Shown here: piece by piece, positions 17,331-26,370 of the stretch
Position numbering within the stretch: position 1 is the stretch's first letter
How the letters are laid out: each line of letters begins with the position of its first letter
Source of the DNA: Erysipelotrichaceae bacterium
Lineage (GTDB): Bacteria > Bacillota_I > Bacilli_A > Erysipelotrichales > Erysipelotrichaceae
Direction: 5' to 3'
Assembly: GCA_031272515.1 (NCBI GenBank)
Contig: JAISTR010000043.1
Coordinates: 1 to 64,000 of the forward strand
DNA length: 64,000 nt
The notes under the pieces: generated by a model
The model's input: the letters and a program-made list of their open reading frames with translations, nothing else
Databases searched by the model: none
What the model was told of the DNA's origin: nothing
Made by a program: the position numbers and the translations under genes

Positions 17331-18321
17331 GACGGCTCTCCTCAAAACTGCCATAGGCTTCAATAATCTTCTGGACCAGCGGATGACGGACCACATCGGT
17401 GGCCGTCAAAGTCACAAAGGCGATTTCTGCAATCTCACCCAGAATCGCCTTCGCCCTTGCCAAACCGGACTCACGGGGATCGCGCAGGTCAATCTGGGTG
17501 ATATCCCCGTTGATGACCATCTTGGAATGCTCCCCCAAACGGGTCAGAAACATCTTGATTTGCGTCGAGGTCGCATTTTGGGCTTCGTCGAGAATCACAA
17601 AACAGTCTGCCAAAGTACGCCCGCGCATATAGGCCAAAGGCACAATTTCAATGACCTTGGACTCCAGGTATTTTTCCACGGTTTGGCTTCCCAAAAGCTG
17701 ATTGAGGGCATCGTAGAGCGGCTGCAGATAGGGGTCGACTTTCTCCCGGATATCCCCGGGCAAAAAGCCCAGGCTTTCCCCGGCCTCCACGACCGGCCGG
17801 GTCAAAACAATACGGTTGATTTTTTTGGTTTTTAAAAGCTGCACGGCATAGGCCAAAGTCAGAAAGGTCTTGCCGGTACCGGCCGGACCGATGACAAAGA
17901 CGATGTCCTTGGTTTGCATCGCATTGATGAAGGTTTTTTGTCCAACGGTCTTGGCAGAGATTAAGCGGCCGCTTTGGTTTTGTCCCAGAGACTGAGAGTA
18001 GGCACTCAGAAATTCCTCCTGGCGGTTTTCCTTGGCCAGTTTGATCAGGGTTGCTGCCTCCTGCAGGTCCAAAGAAGGATTCTGGCGGATGCGCGTCAAA
18101 AGCGCCAGAATGGCGCGCTTGACCCCGGCTTGTCCAGCCGGGTCGCCCTTAATAAAAAAGGTCTGGTCATAAAGGGTCAGGGACTGTTGAAAGGTCTCTT
18201 CTATTATTTTCAGGATTTGGTCGCGCGGACCCACCAGGGTCCGCAGCTCCTCCAGCGTGACATCGCTCAATAACAACTGTGATTCCTTCAGCAAACAGGG
18301 TTCCTCCATTAGTATCTTCAT
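17296..18321 (-). CDS. phoH: PhoH-like ATPase
   Basis: PhoH/YbeZ family P-loop ATPase, 341 residues, a partner of YbeY in RNA metabolism. It shows Walker A IGPAGTGKTFLTLAYAV and Walker B CFVILDEAQNA with the conserved LTRPVVEAGESLGFLPGD segment. The exact start is uncertain: ATG 18321 has a weak ribosome site, whereas an in-frame TTG at 18294 has GGAGGAA eight bases upstream. It opens the long operon down to trmK. Confidence 0.92.
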   Translation of the reverse strand: MKILMEEPCLLKESQLLLSDVTLEELRTLVGPRDQILKIIEETFQQSLTLYDQTFFIKGDPAGQAGVKRAILALLTRIRQNPSLDLQEAATLIKLAKENRQEEFLSAYSQSLGQNQSGRLISAKTVGQKTFINAMQTKDIVFVIGPAGTGKTFLTLAYAVQLLKTKKINRIVLTRPVVEAGESLGFLPGDIREKVDPYLQPLYDALNQLLGSQTVEKYLESKVIEIVPLAYMRGRTLADCFVILDEAQNATSTQIKMFLTRLGEHSKMVINGDITQIDLRDPRESGLARAKAILGEIAEIAFVTLTATDVVRHPLVQKIIEAYGSFEESRHGSDHTPKSQK

Positions 18322-18335
18322 AGTACCATCCGCCG

Positions 18336-18360
18336 AAAAAAAAAGGAAGACAATTCCTTT
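18336..18360 (-). terminator. rpsU terminator
   Basis: Minus-strand AAGGAA-loop-TTCCTT followed by nine T residues, immediately after the rpsU stop. Confidence 0.8.
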
Positions 18361-18539
18361 TATTTTGAACGGCGTGCCTTGCGGGCCGCTTCCGATTTAA
18401 GCTTTCTGCGAACGCCAGGCTTCACATAAAACTCCCTCTTTCTCGCCTCAGCAAGGGTACCGTTGCGGGAAACCTGACGCTTAAAACGACGCAGCGCGTC
18501 ATCCAAGCCTTCATTTTCCTTCACAACAACTCTAGGCAT
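18360..18539 (-). CDS. rpsU: 30S ribosomal protein S21
   Basis: A 59-residue basic ribosomal protein beginning [20 protein letters not shown], the S21 signature, and ending in [19 protein letters not shown] 18539 follows a GGAAGGGAGGTC ribosome site; the longer upstream frame is spurious. It has its own promoter and terminator, although it lies just upstream of phoH as in related genomes. Confidence 0.96.
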   Translation of the reverse strand: MPRVVVKENEGLDDALRRFKRQVSRNGTLAEARKREFYVKPGVRRKLKSEAARKARRSK

Positions 18540-18570
18540 AACTGACCTCCCTTCCTTAGCAAGCATATAC

Positions 18571-18598
18571 ATTATAACAAAATCGTTTATAAAATCAA
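18571..18598 (-). promoter_or_regulatory. rpsU promoter
   Basis: Minus-strand TTGATT (18593-18598), 16-nt spacer, perfect TATAAT (18571-18576). Confidence 0.75.
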
Positions 18599-18629
18599 GA
18601 ATATAATTCCGCTTTGCGGCAACAAAACC

Positions 18630-18655
18630 ATAAGAAACCCTTAAATTCAAGGGTT
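18630..18655 (-). terminator. Terminator of the metallopeptidase-like gene
   Basis: AACCCTT/AAGGGTT hairpin containing the stop codon of the 18647 gene, followed by a T-rich stretch. Confidence 0.6.
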
Positions 18656-20095
18656 CTGCACCGCAGAAATGACGAATGTATCACTGTTGATGCGCTCCAG
18701 CGTAAAAACCGTGTCCATGATTTTGAAATCGTAGCTGTGGCCAAGATCCAATAATCCCAGGGTGATAATCTTGTTGTCATAGGTGTAAAGCTGTACCTCC
18801 ACCGCCTGCACGTTGGCTTTGGTGATAATCGGATCCAGCACGATTTCCCGGATTTGATAGCCGTGAAAGTCGATGTGGTCTTCAACCACCAGAATGCGGT
18901 GCTCTTCAATTGCCGAGCTCAGCGAAAACTGCACCGGGCTTTCAAGCGGGTTGGCCACCGTTACCACCGGCTTCAACACTTCATTTTCAAAGGCGCTCAG
19001 ATCGACCGGGATCGTGGAGCGCAGCTGGTTGTAGGCCGGTTGATGGATATAGGACAAAAGCAGCTTCTGCGGATCCAGAAGATGATAGAGGTGGATATCA
19101 TCCAAAAGCAGCTGGTAGGTGCTTTCCCACTGGTAGTACATCGGGGAGCGGTTGTAGGAATAGGAATCCCCGTCTTCGTAGTAATAAGCGCTTTGCAAAG
19201 CGGGATTGTAATCCAGGATGCCGTTTGTTAAAACCGGGCTGGTACGGAAAGTGACGCGGATGATATGGCCGATGTGCAGCCCGTGAACCATTTCGTGACC
19301 CAGCCGGGTCAGAATCTGGACGTAGGTCTGCTTGTACATCTTGGTTTTGTCCACCATCCGCTCATCAGTGTCACAGGATAATGCGGTCGCCTTGGCGTTG
19401 GTACGGTTGGAAAAGCCGATGATGAAATCATAATCCGCCAATTCCTCAATATAATCCAGGGCCAGATAGGCACTGTAGCGTTCACAGGTATAGTCGTAGT
19501 AGAGACTGGTCGGGCTGTTGTAGAAAGCACTCATCAAAGCCGGGGAAGGCGTAAAAAAAGTGACTTCCTCAAGCGAGCATATCCCCCCAGTCACTTGTGA
19601 TATATATGTAGTCAGGTCGTTTTGATAACGTGCCCTGGTTGCGTCACTCAGGGAGATATAATCCACAATCGCGACCTTGGCACTTTGGCAGCGGTTGATG
19701 GAATCCAGTAGGCTCAGCGGGTCGCCAATGGTCCCGGCAGGCGTCCCGTTATTGCGGTATGGCCAGAGATTGAGGTCAAACAAACTGGTTTGTTCATAAG
19801 GTAAAGGCGGTAGTTTTGCCCGCTGGCTTAAGACCTGCGGGGCTGGAGCTTTCACCGCACTGCTGCTGCTGGACAGCAATGTCAGGGAAAAAGCGAAGAA
19901 ACTAAATAGAACCAGCAGCGAGACAAACTTCGGAAAGAAACGCAGCCATTTCCAGGGTATTTTGTGTTTGACCGGTTCAATCGGCAGCGGCAGCGGAAAA
20001 GGGTCGCTTTGTCCCCGGCGGCGCCGCGCCTTGATGACGCGCTTTACCTCAAAGGCACTTTGATCTTTGATTTCAATCGTACGACGCTTTGCCAT
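18647..20095 (-). CDS. Membrane-anchored protein with a variant metzincin-like zinc motif, unrecognised family
   Basis: I do not recognise this 482-residue protein. ATG 20095 has GAAGAGGAGG upstream. A basic cytosolic segment (RRIKARRRR-type) precedes one membrane helix at about residues 53-75, and the rest is extracellular. Residues 267-277 read [11 protein letters not shown]. HExxH is a classic zinc-peptidase motif, and a third His at +10 (H277) matches metzincin spacing, but the Gly of HExxHxxGxxH is His (H274). Residues 140-235 resemble a Rossmann or peptidase N-terminal fold. It may be an ecto-metallopeptidase; activity is inferred only from the motif. Confidence 0.55.
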   Translation of the reverse strand: MAKRRTIEIKDQSAFEVKRVIKARRRRGQSDPFPLPLPIEPVKHKIPWKWLRFFPKFVSLLVLFSFFAFSLTLLSSSSSAVKAPAPQVLSQRAKLPPLPYEQTSLFDLNLWPYRNNGTPAGTIGDPLSLLDSINRCQSAKVAIVDYISLSDATRARYQNDLTTYISQVTGGICSLEEVTFFTPSPALMSAFYNSPTSLYYDYTCERYSAYLALDYIEELADYDFIIGFSNRTNAKATALSCDTDERMVDKTKMYKQTYVQILTRLGHEMVHGLHIGHIIRVTFRTSPVLTNGILDYNPALQSAYYYEDGDSYSYNRSPMYYQWESTYQLLLDDIHLYHLLDPQKLLLSYIHQPAYNQLRSTIPVDLSAFENEVLKPVVTVANPLESPVQFSLSSAIEEHRILVVEDHIDFHGYQIREIVLDPIITKANVQAVEVQLYTYDNKIITLGLLDLGHSYDFKIMDTVFTLERINSDTFVISAVQNP

Positions 20096-20224
20096 GGGCC
20101 TCCTCTTCTGCAAACATCACTAATAGAATAGCATGAACCCGCAAAGTTGAAAAGCAAAGCGGCTGGCGTTTTCTGTATAAAAAACGCATTCAAACAAAAG
20201 TTTAAGAAAATTTTTAAAAAAGAC

Positions 20225-20278
20225 TTGCAATTTCGCAAGGTACCTAGTATTATATAAACGCAAGGTACCTTGCGAAAT
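20225..20278 (+). promoter_or_regulatory. marR promoter with paired palindromic operators
   Basis: TTGCAA (20225-20230), 17-nt spacer, TATTAT (20248-20253). The -10 is flanked by inverted copies of ATTTCGCAAGGTACC (20230-20244) and GGTACCTTGCGAAAT (20264-20278); the second is itself a GCAAGGTACCTTGC palindrome. The layout suggests autorepression by the MarR protein. Confidence 0.8.
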
Positions 20279-20299
20279 GAAAAGAAAGGAGTGAGAGAG

Positions 20300-20920
20300 A
20301 TGATACCGAGACAAAAATTTATGAGACACCGCCCGCATGATTTGGACGATGGCAGCGAAAAAACCAATAGAATCGAAAAACTTGAGGGCGACGATGCAAT
20401 CGTCGCCAACCTGGAACGGTTGGTTCGCCATCTGAACCGTCGCCCCAGCCACCGCCGCAGTCAGCTGCGCATCCTGGGGATTCTGAAGGAAAAAGGCGCA
20501 TTGGCGCAAAACGAGCTCACCGAGCTGCTCAATGTGCGGTCCGCTTCCGCCAGCGACATTCTAAAAAAGCTGGAGCTTCGCGGCTGGATCAGCCGTAAAG
20601 AGCTGGAAGAAGACAAGCGCACGCTGTTAATCGAGATTACGGATGAAGGTCAAAAAGTTCTGGAAAACCAGGAAATGCGGCCGGAGCGTCCGGAGCGCAT
20701 GGAACATCGTGAACACCCGGAACACCCGGAGCATATGGAGCGTCGTGAGCGTCCAGAGCGTCCGGAGCACATGGAACGTCCTGAACGTCCTGAACGTCCG
20801 GACCTGCTGAGTGTCTTGAGTGATGAGGAAAAAGCGCAGTTTGCCGCAATCCTAGAAAAGCTCAACGCCAGCCTGCCAGCACCCCGCCGTCATGCAAGAG
20901 AAAAGACTGATCAAGACTGA
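20300..20920 (+). CDS. MarR-family transcriptional regulator with charged repeat linker
   Basis: A 206-residue winged-helix repressor. The HTH core (about residues 50-110) contains ILGILKEKGALAQNELTELL and SASASDILKKLELRGW, with a wing DKRTLLIEIT. After the core comes an unusual linker of about 45 residues made of ERP, EHP and EHM triplets, then an LSDEEKAQFAAILEKL helix. MarR proteins with a low-complexity C-terminal linker often sit next to multidrug ABC exporters, but none is present here. ATG 20300 follows AAAGGAG. It is monocistronic and ends in a shared terminator. Confidence 0.85.
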   Translation: MIPRQKFMRHRPHDLDDGSEKTNRIEKLEGDDAIVANLERLVRHLNRRPSHRRSQLRILGILKEKGALAQNELTELLNVRSASASDILKKLELRGWISRKELEEDKRTLLIEITDEGQKVLENQEMRPERPERMEHREHPEHPEHMERRERPERPEHMERPERPERPDLLSVLSDEEKAQFAAILEKLNASLPAPRRHAREKTDQD

Positions 20921-20932
20921 TCAGCCTTTTTT
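20907..20932. terminator. Bidirectional terminator between marR and the metallophosphoesterase gene
   Basis: CTGATC-AAGACT-GATCAG hairpin (20907-20924) followed by T6 on the plus strand and TCTTTTC on the minus strand. It contains the stop codons of both convergent genes. Confidence 0.75.
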
Positions 20933-21708
20933 ATTGTCAGTACGATGATTTGCGGACGGGTAAAACTGCGAAACAGATGACAGCCCAAACCGCTGTTTAC
21001 CAGTACCGGCAATCTGTTTCTGCCCTGACGCCAGCCGGCCCGGAAATGCTGATTGTAAGATGTCACATGCATAAAGGTCAATGCCGGCCGCCATAAGCCG
21101 AAAAAGGCAATCTCCCCGTCGTGGGTATGCCCTGCCAGCATCAAATCAACTTGATCCAGCGCCATCTCTAAGGCCTGGTCAGGCTGATGGGCCAAAAGCA
21201 GGGTAAAGGGTTCCCCTTTGCGGTTTTTTAAGGCCGCTTCCAGGTCCACTTGCGTGTGCCAGGGATCGCGGAAACCACAGAGGTAGAAATCCTCGCGCAG
21301 CATCACACCCTCATTATTGAGCAGTGTGCCAGCTTCAGGCATCCTCTTTTGCAGGAAACTGAACTCGTCGTGGTTGCCCTCGACGCCATAGATCCCCCAC
21401 TTGGCGGGGACACATTTTAATAGCTGTAAAAACTCCGGTAATCTGGTATGGGGAAAATCCCCGCCCACCAGAATCAGATCAATCGGAGCTGTGAGTTTTT
21501 GCAGCTCTTTTTTTAGCTTCTTCAAAGAAAAATGATGGATGTCGCTCAAAAACAAAAGGCGCAAATCCCCTTCGCGCAGTTTGTTTGCGGTAAAAGATGT
21601 ATGAAAAGTTTGCACCTGAAGACCCAGGGTCAGGGCGTGTATGATATGGATTAACCCGATTGTGGCAATCAGTAAAAAACCAATCCAGAAAAACCGGGAT
21701 AAGGTCAC
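20911..21708 (-). CDS. Membrane-anchored metallophosphoesterase (YkuE/YaeI type)
   Basis: A 265-residue calcineurin-like phosphoesterase with an N-terminal membrane helix (residues 5-30) and the full metal motif set: LSDIHH, VGGDF, GNHDE, LLAHQPD and GHTHDGE. YaeI/YkuE relatives hydrolyse phosphodiester or pyrophosphate bonds of lipid-linked or cell-wall substrates; the substrate here is not known. It lies three bases after deoC and converges on marR with a 10-base overlap. Confidence 0.85.
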   Translation of the reverse strand: MTLSRFFWIGFLLIATIGLIHIIHALTLGLQVQTFHTSFTANKLREGDLRLLFLSDIHHFSLKKLKKELQKLTAPIDLILVGGDFPHTRLPEFLQLLKCVPAKWGIYGVEGNHDEFSFLQKRMPEAGTLLNNEGVMLREDFYLCGFRDPWHTQVDLEAALKNRKGEPFTLLLAHQPDQALEMALDQVDLMLAGHTHDGEIAFFGLWRPALTFMHVTSYNQHFRAGWRQGRNRLPVLVNSGLGCHLFRSFTRPQIIVLTIKKADQS

Positions 21709-21711
21709 TTC

Positions 21712-22347
21712 TTATTCCTGCATCAGCTTGACGCCGCCACTGGTACCGATGCGGTTGGCGCCGGCTTTCACCATCGCCTTTACATCCGCCCGGCTGCGCA
21801 CCCCGCCGGAGGCCTTAATCAAAGCCTTATCCCCTACTGTGCTTTTAATCAGCGCTACATCCGCAACGGTAGCGCCGCCGGTGGAAAAGCCGGTGGAGGT
21901 CTTTACAAAGTCAGCCTTTGCGCTCACCACGCATTTGGCCGCTTCCACTTTTTCCTCATCGCTTAACAAACAGGTCTCAATAATGACCTTGAGAATCTTG
22001 TCTTTGCAAACAGCTTTTACTTCCGCAATGTCCTTGGTCACGGTTTTGTAGTCGTGGTCCTTGATGGCACCGATATTGGCTACCATGTCAATTTCACTGG
22101 CCCCATTACTGATCGCCCGGGCCGCCTCACTGGCCTTGTCCTCGCTGGTTGAAGCCCCCAGCGGAAAGCCCACGACACAAGCGACTTTCACATCGCTGTC
22201 CTGCAGTAAATCCGCACAGGTCTTCACCCAGTACGGGTTCACGCAAACCGAAAAGAAATGGTAGGTCTTGGCCTCTTCGCAAAGTTTCACAATCATTTCC
22301 TTGGTGGCATCTGCTTTCAGTAAAGTATGATCAATCAGTTTATTCAT
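21712..22347 (-). CDS. deoC: Deoxyribose-phosphate aldolase
   Basis: Class I aldolase that splits deoxyribose 5-phosphate into acetaldehyde and glyceraldehyde 3-phosphate. The 211-residue protein starts [15 protein letters not shown] and has the Schiff-base Lys in DFVKTSTGF and the KASGGVR segment. It overlaps murE by four bases (ATGA), an unusual functional pairing. It links with pdp and cdd in the same window for pyrimidine deoxynucleoside breakdown. Confidence 0.95.
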   Translation of the reverse strand: MNKLIDHTLLKADATKEMIVKLCEEAKTYHFFSVCVNPYWVKTCADLLQDSDVKVACVVGFPLGASTSEDKASEAARAISNGASEIDMVANIGAIKDHDYKTVTKDIAEVKAVCKDKILKVIIETCLLSDEEKVEAAKCVVSAKADFVKTSTGFSTGGATVADVALIKSTVGDKALIKASGGVRSRADVKAMVKAGANRIGTSGGVKLMQE

Positions 22348-23798
22348 TGGTTTTCCTCCTGTGTACTGACCAGCGCCTGCAGAATCACTCTGGCGGCGAC
22401 CTGGTCTCCCATCCAGTGTTCCTTCCCGAATTCCCGGTAAAGGTAATCTTCATCCCCCTTGCCCAGAATCATGATGGTATCGTTGCGATTCGCCAGCTGG
22501 ATGGCCTGTTCGATCGCATCATAGCGGTTTTCTATGGTCAGGTACTTGCCGGTGATGCCCTTGGCAATGTCGGCACAGATGGCCAAGGGGTCCTCACTAC
22601 GGGGGTCCTCCTCGGTCAAAATCACAGTTTCCGAATACTGCGAGGCAATCTGTCCCAGAATCGGGCGCTTCTTGACATCCCGCTGTCCGGCAGAGCCAAA
22701 CACCGTCAGAATCTTTCCGCTTTTTGGAGTAATCGCCTTGGCATAGGCGAAGGCCTTCTCGAAGCCATCCGGGGTATGCGCATAGTCGACAATGACCTGA
22801 AAGGGCTGGCCGCAGCGGATTTTCTCCATCCGCCCGTCCACCTGACGCACCTCAGCCACCTTATCGATAATGTCGCTTAACTCCATCCCATATTGATGCA
22901 GGGCGGCAATAATCGCCAAGAGGTTATAAACATTGAACATCGCCACCAGGTTGGTGGTGACGTGGTAGCGGCCGACCGGGGTATGCAGGGTGAAGTCCGT
23001 GGACTCCGGGTGCAGCTGGATGTCACTGGCCCTGTAATCCGCCTCATCCTCAATGCCATAGGTCAAAACCCTGGCCCGGGTCTCATGCAAAAGTCGCACC
23101 CCATAGGGGTCATCCACATTGATGATAGCGGTCTGATTGGGACCGACCATCGTAAAGAGTTTCTTTTTGGATTCAAAGTAATTCTCCATGGTACCGTGGA
23201 AATCCAGATGATCGTGGGTCAGGTTGGTGAAAATCACGGTATCAAAACCAACCGAGCCGACCCGGTTCTGCTCCAGTCCGTGACTGGAGACCTCCAGGGC
23301 CAGGGTGGTGGTACCGGCTTTGACCATATCCGCCATCATTTCATGAAGCGGCACAATATCGGGAGTTGTCAAAAGCGGCGGCAGGCGGTGCTTGCCGTAT
23401 TCGATGGCGATGGTTCCAATATAGCCGCTGGTATGATGGCTGTTGAGCAGATTATGGATGGTATAGGCGATGGTGGATTTGCCATTGGTTCCGGTGACCC
23501 CGAAAATATAGAGTGAATTGCTGGGGGAACCGTAAAAGCGCTCCGCGAAGTCATTGAGGGTCGCCAACGGGTCTTGGACCTGATGATAGTAGATCGTGGG
23601 ACGCGTGTTTTTGAGCGGTTCACTGTGCACAATGGCAACCGCACCATGGTCAATTGCCATATCGATGAAGTCATGGCCGTTATGCATCAAGCCGCTCAAA
23701 CAGAAGAAAATTGAATTTTTCAGGGTTTCGCGGGAGTCGACCATCAGGTGATCGATGGTGAAAGCGGGGGCATTGGCAATCAGTTGATTCAATTTCAT
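22344..23798 (-). CDS. murE: UDP-N-acetylmuramyl tripeptide synthase
   Basis: MurE adds the third residue to the peptidoglycan stem peptide. The 484-residue enzyme has the ATP-binding motif [14 protein letters not shown], the carbamylated-Lys region and the specificity loop [10 protein letters not shown], which resembles the DNPR motif of meso-diaminopimelate-adding enzymes although D-N is E-D. The added amino acid is therefore uncertain. It lies five bases after mtaB and overlaps deoC. Confidence 0.92.
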   Translation of the reverse strand: MKLNQLIANAPAFTIDHLMVDSRETLKNSIFFCLSGLMHNGHDFIDMAIDHGAVAIVHSEPLKNTRPTIYYHQVQDPLATLNDFAERFYGSPSNSLYIFGVTGTNGKSTIAYTIHNLLNSHHTSGYIGTIAIEYGKHRLPPLLTTPDIVPLHEMMADMVKAGTTTLALEVSSHGLEQNRVGSVGFDTVIFTNLTHDHLDFHGTMENYFESKKKLFTMVGPNQTAIINVDDPYGVRLLHETRARVLTYGIEDEADYRASDIQLHPESTDFTLHTPVGRYHVTTNLVAMFNVYNLLAIIAALHQYGMELSDIIDKVAEVRQVDGRMEKIRCGQPFQVIVDYAHTPDGFEKAFAYAKAITPKSGKILTVFGSAGQRDVKKRPILGQIASQYSETVILTEEDPRSEDPLAICADIAKGITGKYLTIENRYDAIEQAIQLANRNDTIMILGKGDEDYLYREFGKEHWMGDQVAARVILQALVSTQEENQ

Positions 23799-23803
23799 GG
23801 TCT

Positions 23804-25087
23804 TCAGTCCTCTTTTTTCCCTTGTAAAACCGTTTCATTTACGCTTTGTATTGTAACAAATACCCCCTGGTTGCGCAAATCATTGTCGCTGTAGAATTCG
23901 ACGGGCTGATAAAAGGAATTGTAGCCTTTCGCCAGATTGCTTTTCCAGCTTTCCACCAGCACTTCAAAACTTTTCGCTATCATCTTTTCGGCGTGCTTAA
24001 AACGCAGCTTGTGATCGAGGTCCAACAGCTTTTTTACCCGCTGTTTTTTTATGGCATCGCTGACCTGGTCCGCCATTGAAGCCGCCAGGGTATTGTCTCT
24101 TGGTGAATAAGGGAATACATGCAGAAAGCTGAAATCGCATTGTTCTAAAAACGCCATCGTCCCTTCAAACTCGGCCTCGCTTTCGCCAGGGAAGCCGGCA
24201 ATCACATCGGTGGAGACAGCAATATCCCCTGCTTCCTTGCGGATTTCCTGTAAACGCTCTAGATACTGGGCGGTGGTATAAGGCCGCCGCATCCGCTTTA
24301 AGGTAGCGTCATAGCCGGACTGCAAAGGGATGTGCAGATGTCTCGCCAAGCGTGAATCTTGATGAAACAGCCTCAACAAGTCATCACTTACCTCGGTGAT
24401 TTCAATCGAGGAAATGCGCAGCCGCAAGAGCTTTGGGCAGGCTTCAAGAATCGCCGCGCACAAGTCCGCCAGTGTTTTTTTTGTGCCCTTGCCATAGCGG
24501 CCGGTGTGGATACCGGTTAAGACCAGCTCCCGTATTGACTGCTGCTCTAATAAGACTGCTTGCTTGACGCAGCTTTTTAGATCCAGGCTTCGCTCATGGC
24601 CGCGGGCATAGGGAATGACACAATAGGCACAATACTGGTCGCAGCCATCCTGCACCTTCAAAAACCTTCGGGTACGCCCGCTTCCGCTATAGAGCGGCAG
24701 TTGTAAGAATGCCGGGCTTTCTGTGATAAGAGGACTGCTTTGTCTGTTGTTTTTTAGATTGTTGAGCACTGCCAAAAGCTGGTCCTTTTGATAGGAGCCG
24801 ATGCAAAAATCCGCATCCTTCTCAAGCTGTTTGGCGGCAATCTGCACGTAGCAGCCAATCGCCCCTACCAGCGCCTTGGGGTTGCGTTTTTTGGCAGCGT
24901 GGAGCTTTTGGCGGCTTTTGGCAGCCGCGGTATTGGTCACGGCACAGGTATGCACCAGATAGAGGTCAGCACATTGGCTGAAACTGACTTCCTTGTAGCC
25001 GTTTTCTTTCAATAGCTGGCGCAGTCCCTCCGATTCCGCCTGGTTGACTTTGCAGCCCAGGGTATAGAGGGCGAAGGTGTTAGCCAC
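23804..25087 (-). CDS. mtaB: tRNA t6A37 methylthiotransferase MtaB
   Basis: Radical-SAM enzyme converting t6A37 to ms2t6A37 in tRNA, 427 residues. An N-terminal UPF0004 domain (TLGCKVNQAESE, HTCAVTNTAA, GAIGCYVQ) binds the auxiliary cluster; the radical-SAM motif is DGCDQYCAYCVIP. The C-terminus resembles a TRAM domain. The GTG start at 25087, with GGAG ten bases upstream, lies one base after the rluB stop; the longer upstream frame is rejected. The window also encodes the paralogue MiaB. Confidence 0.9.
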   Translation of the reverse strand: MANTFALYTLGCKVNQAESEGLRQLLKENGYKEVSFSQCADLYLVHTCAVTNTAAAKSRQKLHAAKKRNPKALVGAIGCYVQIAAKQLEKDADFCIGSYQKDQLLAVLNNLKNNRQSSPLITESPAFLQLPLYSGSGRTRRFLKVQDGCDQYCAYCVIPYARGHERSLDLKSCVKQAVLLEQQSIRELVLTGIHTGRYGKGTKKTLADLCAAILEACPKLLRLRISSIEITEVSDDLLRLFHQDSRLARHLHIPLQSGYDATLKRMRRPYTTAQYLERLQEIRKEAGDIAVSTDVIAGFPGESEAEFEGTMAFLEQCDFSFLHVFPYSPRDNTLAASMADQVSDAIKKQRVKKLLDLDHKLRFKHAEKMIAKSFEVLVESWKSNLAKGYNSFYQPVEFYSDNDLRNQGVFVTIQSVNETVLQGKKED

Positions 25088-25088
25088 T

Positions 25089-25835
25089 TTAGCGGAGCTC
25101 CTGGCCCTGCTTGGCCAAAGCCAAAAGGCGCTGACGCTCAAAGGGTTTCAACAGGCGGTACTCCCCGGGTTTCAAATCCCCCAAAGTTAAAAAGGCAAAG
25201 CGGCTGCGATGCAAGAGGGAAACCGGGGCACCCACCGCTTCGCACATGCGCCGAATCTGGCGGTTGCGGCCTTCATGAAGGCGTATGGTGAAGGAGGTGG
25301 TGCGAGCACTGAAGTCCTTGTGCGTCACTTTGACCTTGGTCTTTTGGGTCAAGCGGCCATCCAGCATGATCCCCTGCTCCAAGGCTTTGATTGCAGTCGC
25401 TTCAAGGATGCCGCGGACCCGTACCTCATAGGTCTTCTCCACCTCATGCGAAGGGTGAATCAGCTGCTGGGCAAAGTCCCCGTCATTTGTCACCAACAAA
25501 AGGCCGGAGGTGTCATAATCCAGCCGGCCAACCGTGAACACGCGTTTGTCTTTGGGAAAGTAGTCTACAACCTTGGAGCGATCCCCATCACTTTCACTGG
25601 TGCATAAAACTTTACGCGGTTTATAGAACAGGTAGTAAACCTTCTCCTGTGCATCAATCAGTTTATCGTCCACTTCAACGACATCCTGGCGGGATACCTT
25701 GACTCCCAACTCCCGGACGATTACACCATTGATTTTGACCCTGCCGGCCAGAATCCAGGTCTCGGCAGTCCGCCTTGAACATAATCCGGCAGAAGCCAGC
25801 ACCTTCTGCAAGCGTTCGCTATAAGCTGCGCTCAT
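25089..25835 (-). CDS. rluB: 23S rRNA pseudouridine synthase, RluB/RsuA type
   Basis: A 248-residue pseudouridine synthase with an N-terminal S4 RNA-binding domain (LQKVLASAGLCSRRTAE) and the catalytic Asp in VGRLDYDTSGLLLVTNDG. The family modifies 23S rRNA around position 2605. It overlaps scpB by 17 bases, which matches the scpA-scpB-rluB order common in Bacillota. Confidence 0.93.
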   Translation of the reverse strand: MSAAYSERLQKVLASAGLCSRRTAETWILAGRVKINGVIVRELGVKVSRQDVVEVDDKLIDAQEKVYYLFYKPRKVLCTSESDGDRSKVVDYFPKDKRVFTVGRLDYDTSGLLLVTNDGDFAQQLIHPSHEVEKTYEVRVRGILEATAIKALEQGIMLDGRLTQKTKVKVTHKDFSARTTSFTIRLHEGRNRQIRRMCEAVGAPVSLLHRSRFAFLTLGDLKPGEYRLLKPFERQRLLALAKQGQELR

Positions 25836-26370
25836 AGAGGTCCTCGTTGTCGGAATTGTCGTGATAATCCGGCAGCTGCGGCAAGTCCGTCAGCGAAGCC
25901 AGTTTGAAGACATCCAGAAATTCCTCGGTCACACCATAAAGAATCGGCCGGCCGGCGGCTTTGGAGCGGGTGCGCTCTTCCACCAAGCCCCTGGCCATCA
26001 GTTTGCGCAGCATCACATCGCAGCTGACCCCGCGGATTTCCTCAATCTCAGCCCGGGTAATCGGCTGCTTGTAGGCAATGATTGCCAGGGTTTCCAGGGC
26101 CGAATGGGACAGGGCCCGCTGGCGGTCCAGATCAAAGAGTTTCTGGGCCAGGGGATGGATAAAGGCCTTGGAGACGAACTTGTAGCGGTCGCCATAGCCG
26201 ACAATCTCCACCCCATGACTGCCCTGCTGGTAGCTGGCAATCAAATCCTCCAGCAGCTGCTGCGCTTCAATCACGGTTATATCCAAAAGCTGGGCAATCT
26301 GCGTCAGCGCCAGCCCTTCTTCTCCCACCAAAAATAACAATCCCTCCAACAGGGCTGAGAGATCCGGCAT
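25819..26370 (-). CDS. scpB: Segregation and condensation protein B
   Basis: ScpB is a winged-helix kleisin partner that forms condensin with Smc and ScpA for chromosome segregation. The 183-residue protein starts MPDLSALLEGLLFLVGEEG and carries ALETLAIIAYKQPITRAEIEEIRG, the family signature. ATG 26370 overlaps the scpA stop as TGATG; the start 15 bases earlier lacks that coupling. Confidence 0.95.
   Translation of the reverse strand: MPDLSALLEGLLFLVGEEGLALTQIAQLLDITVIEAQQLLEDLIASYQQGSHGVEIVGYGDRYKFVSKAFIHPLAQKLFDLDRQRALSHSALETLAIIAYKQPITRAEIEEIRGVSCDVMLRKLMARGLVEERTRSKAAGRPILYGVTEEFLDVFKLASLTDLPQLPDYHDNSDNEDLYERSL

Noticed and set aside
20690-20810. Triplet repeats in DNA as a CRISPR or satellite
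   Set aside because: They are in frame in the marR gene and code for the ERP/EHP linker.
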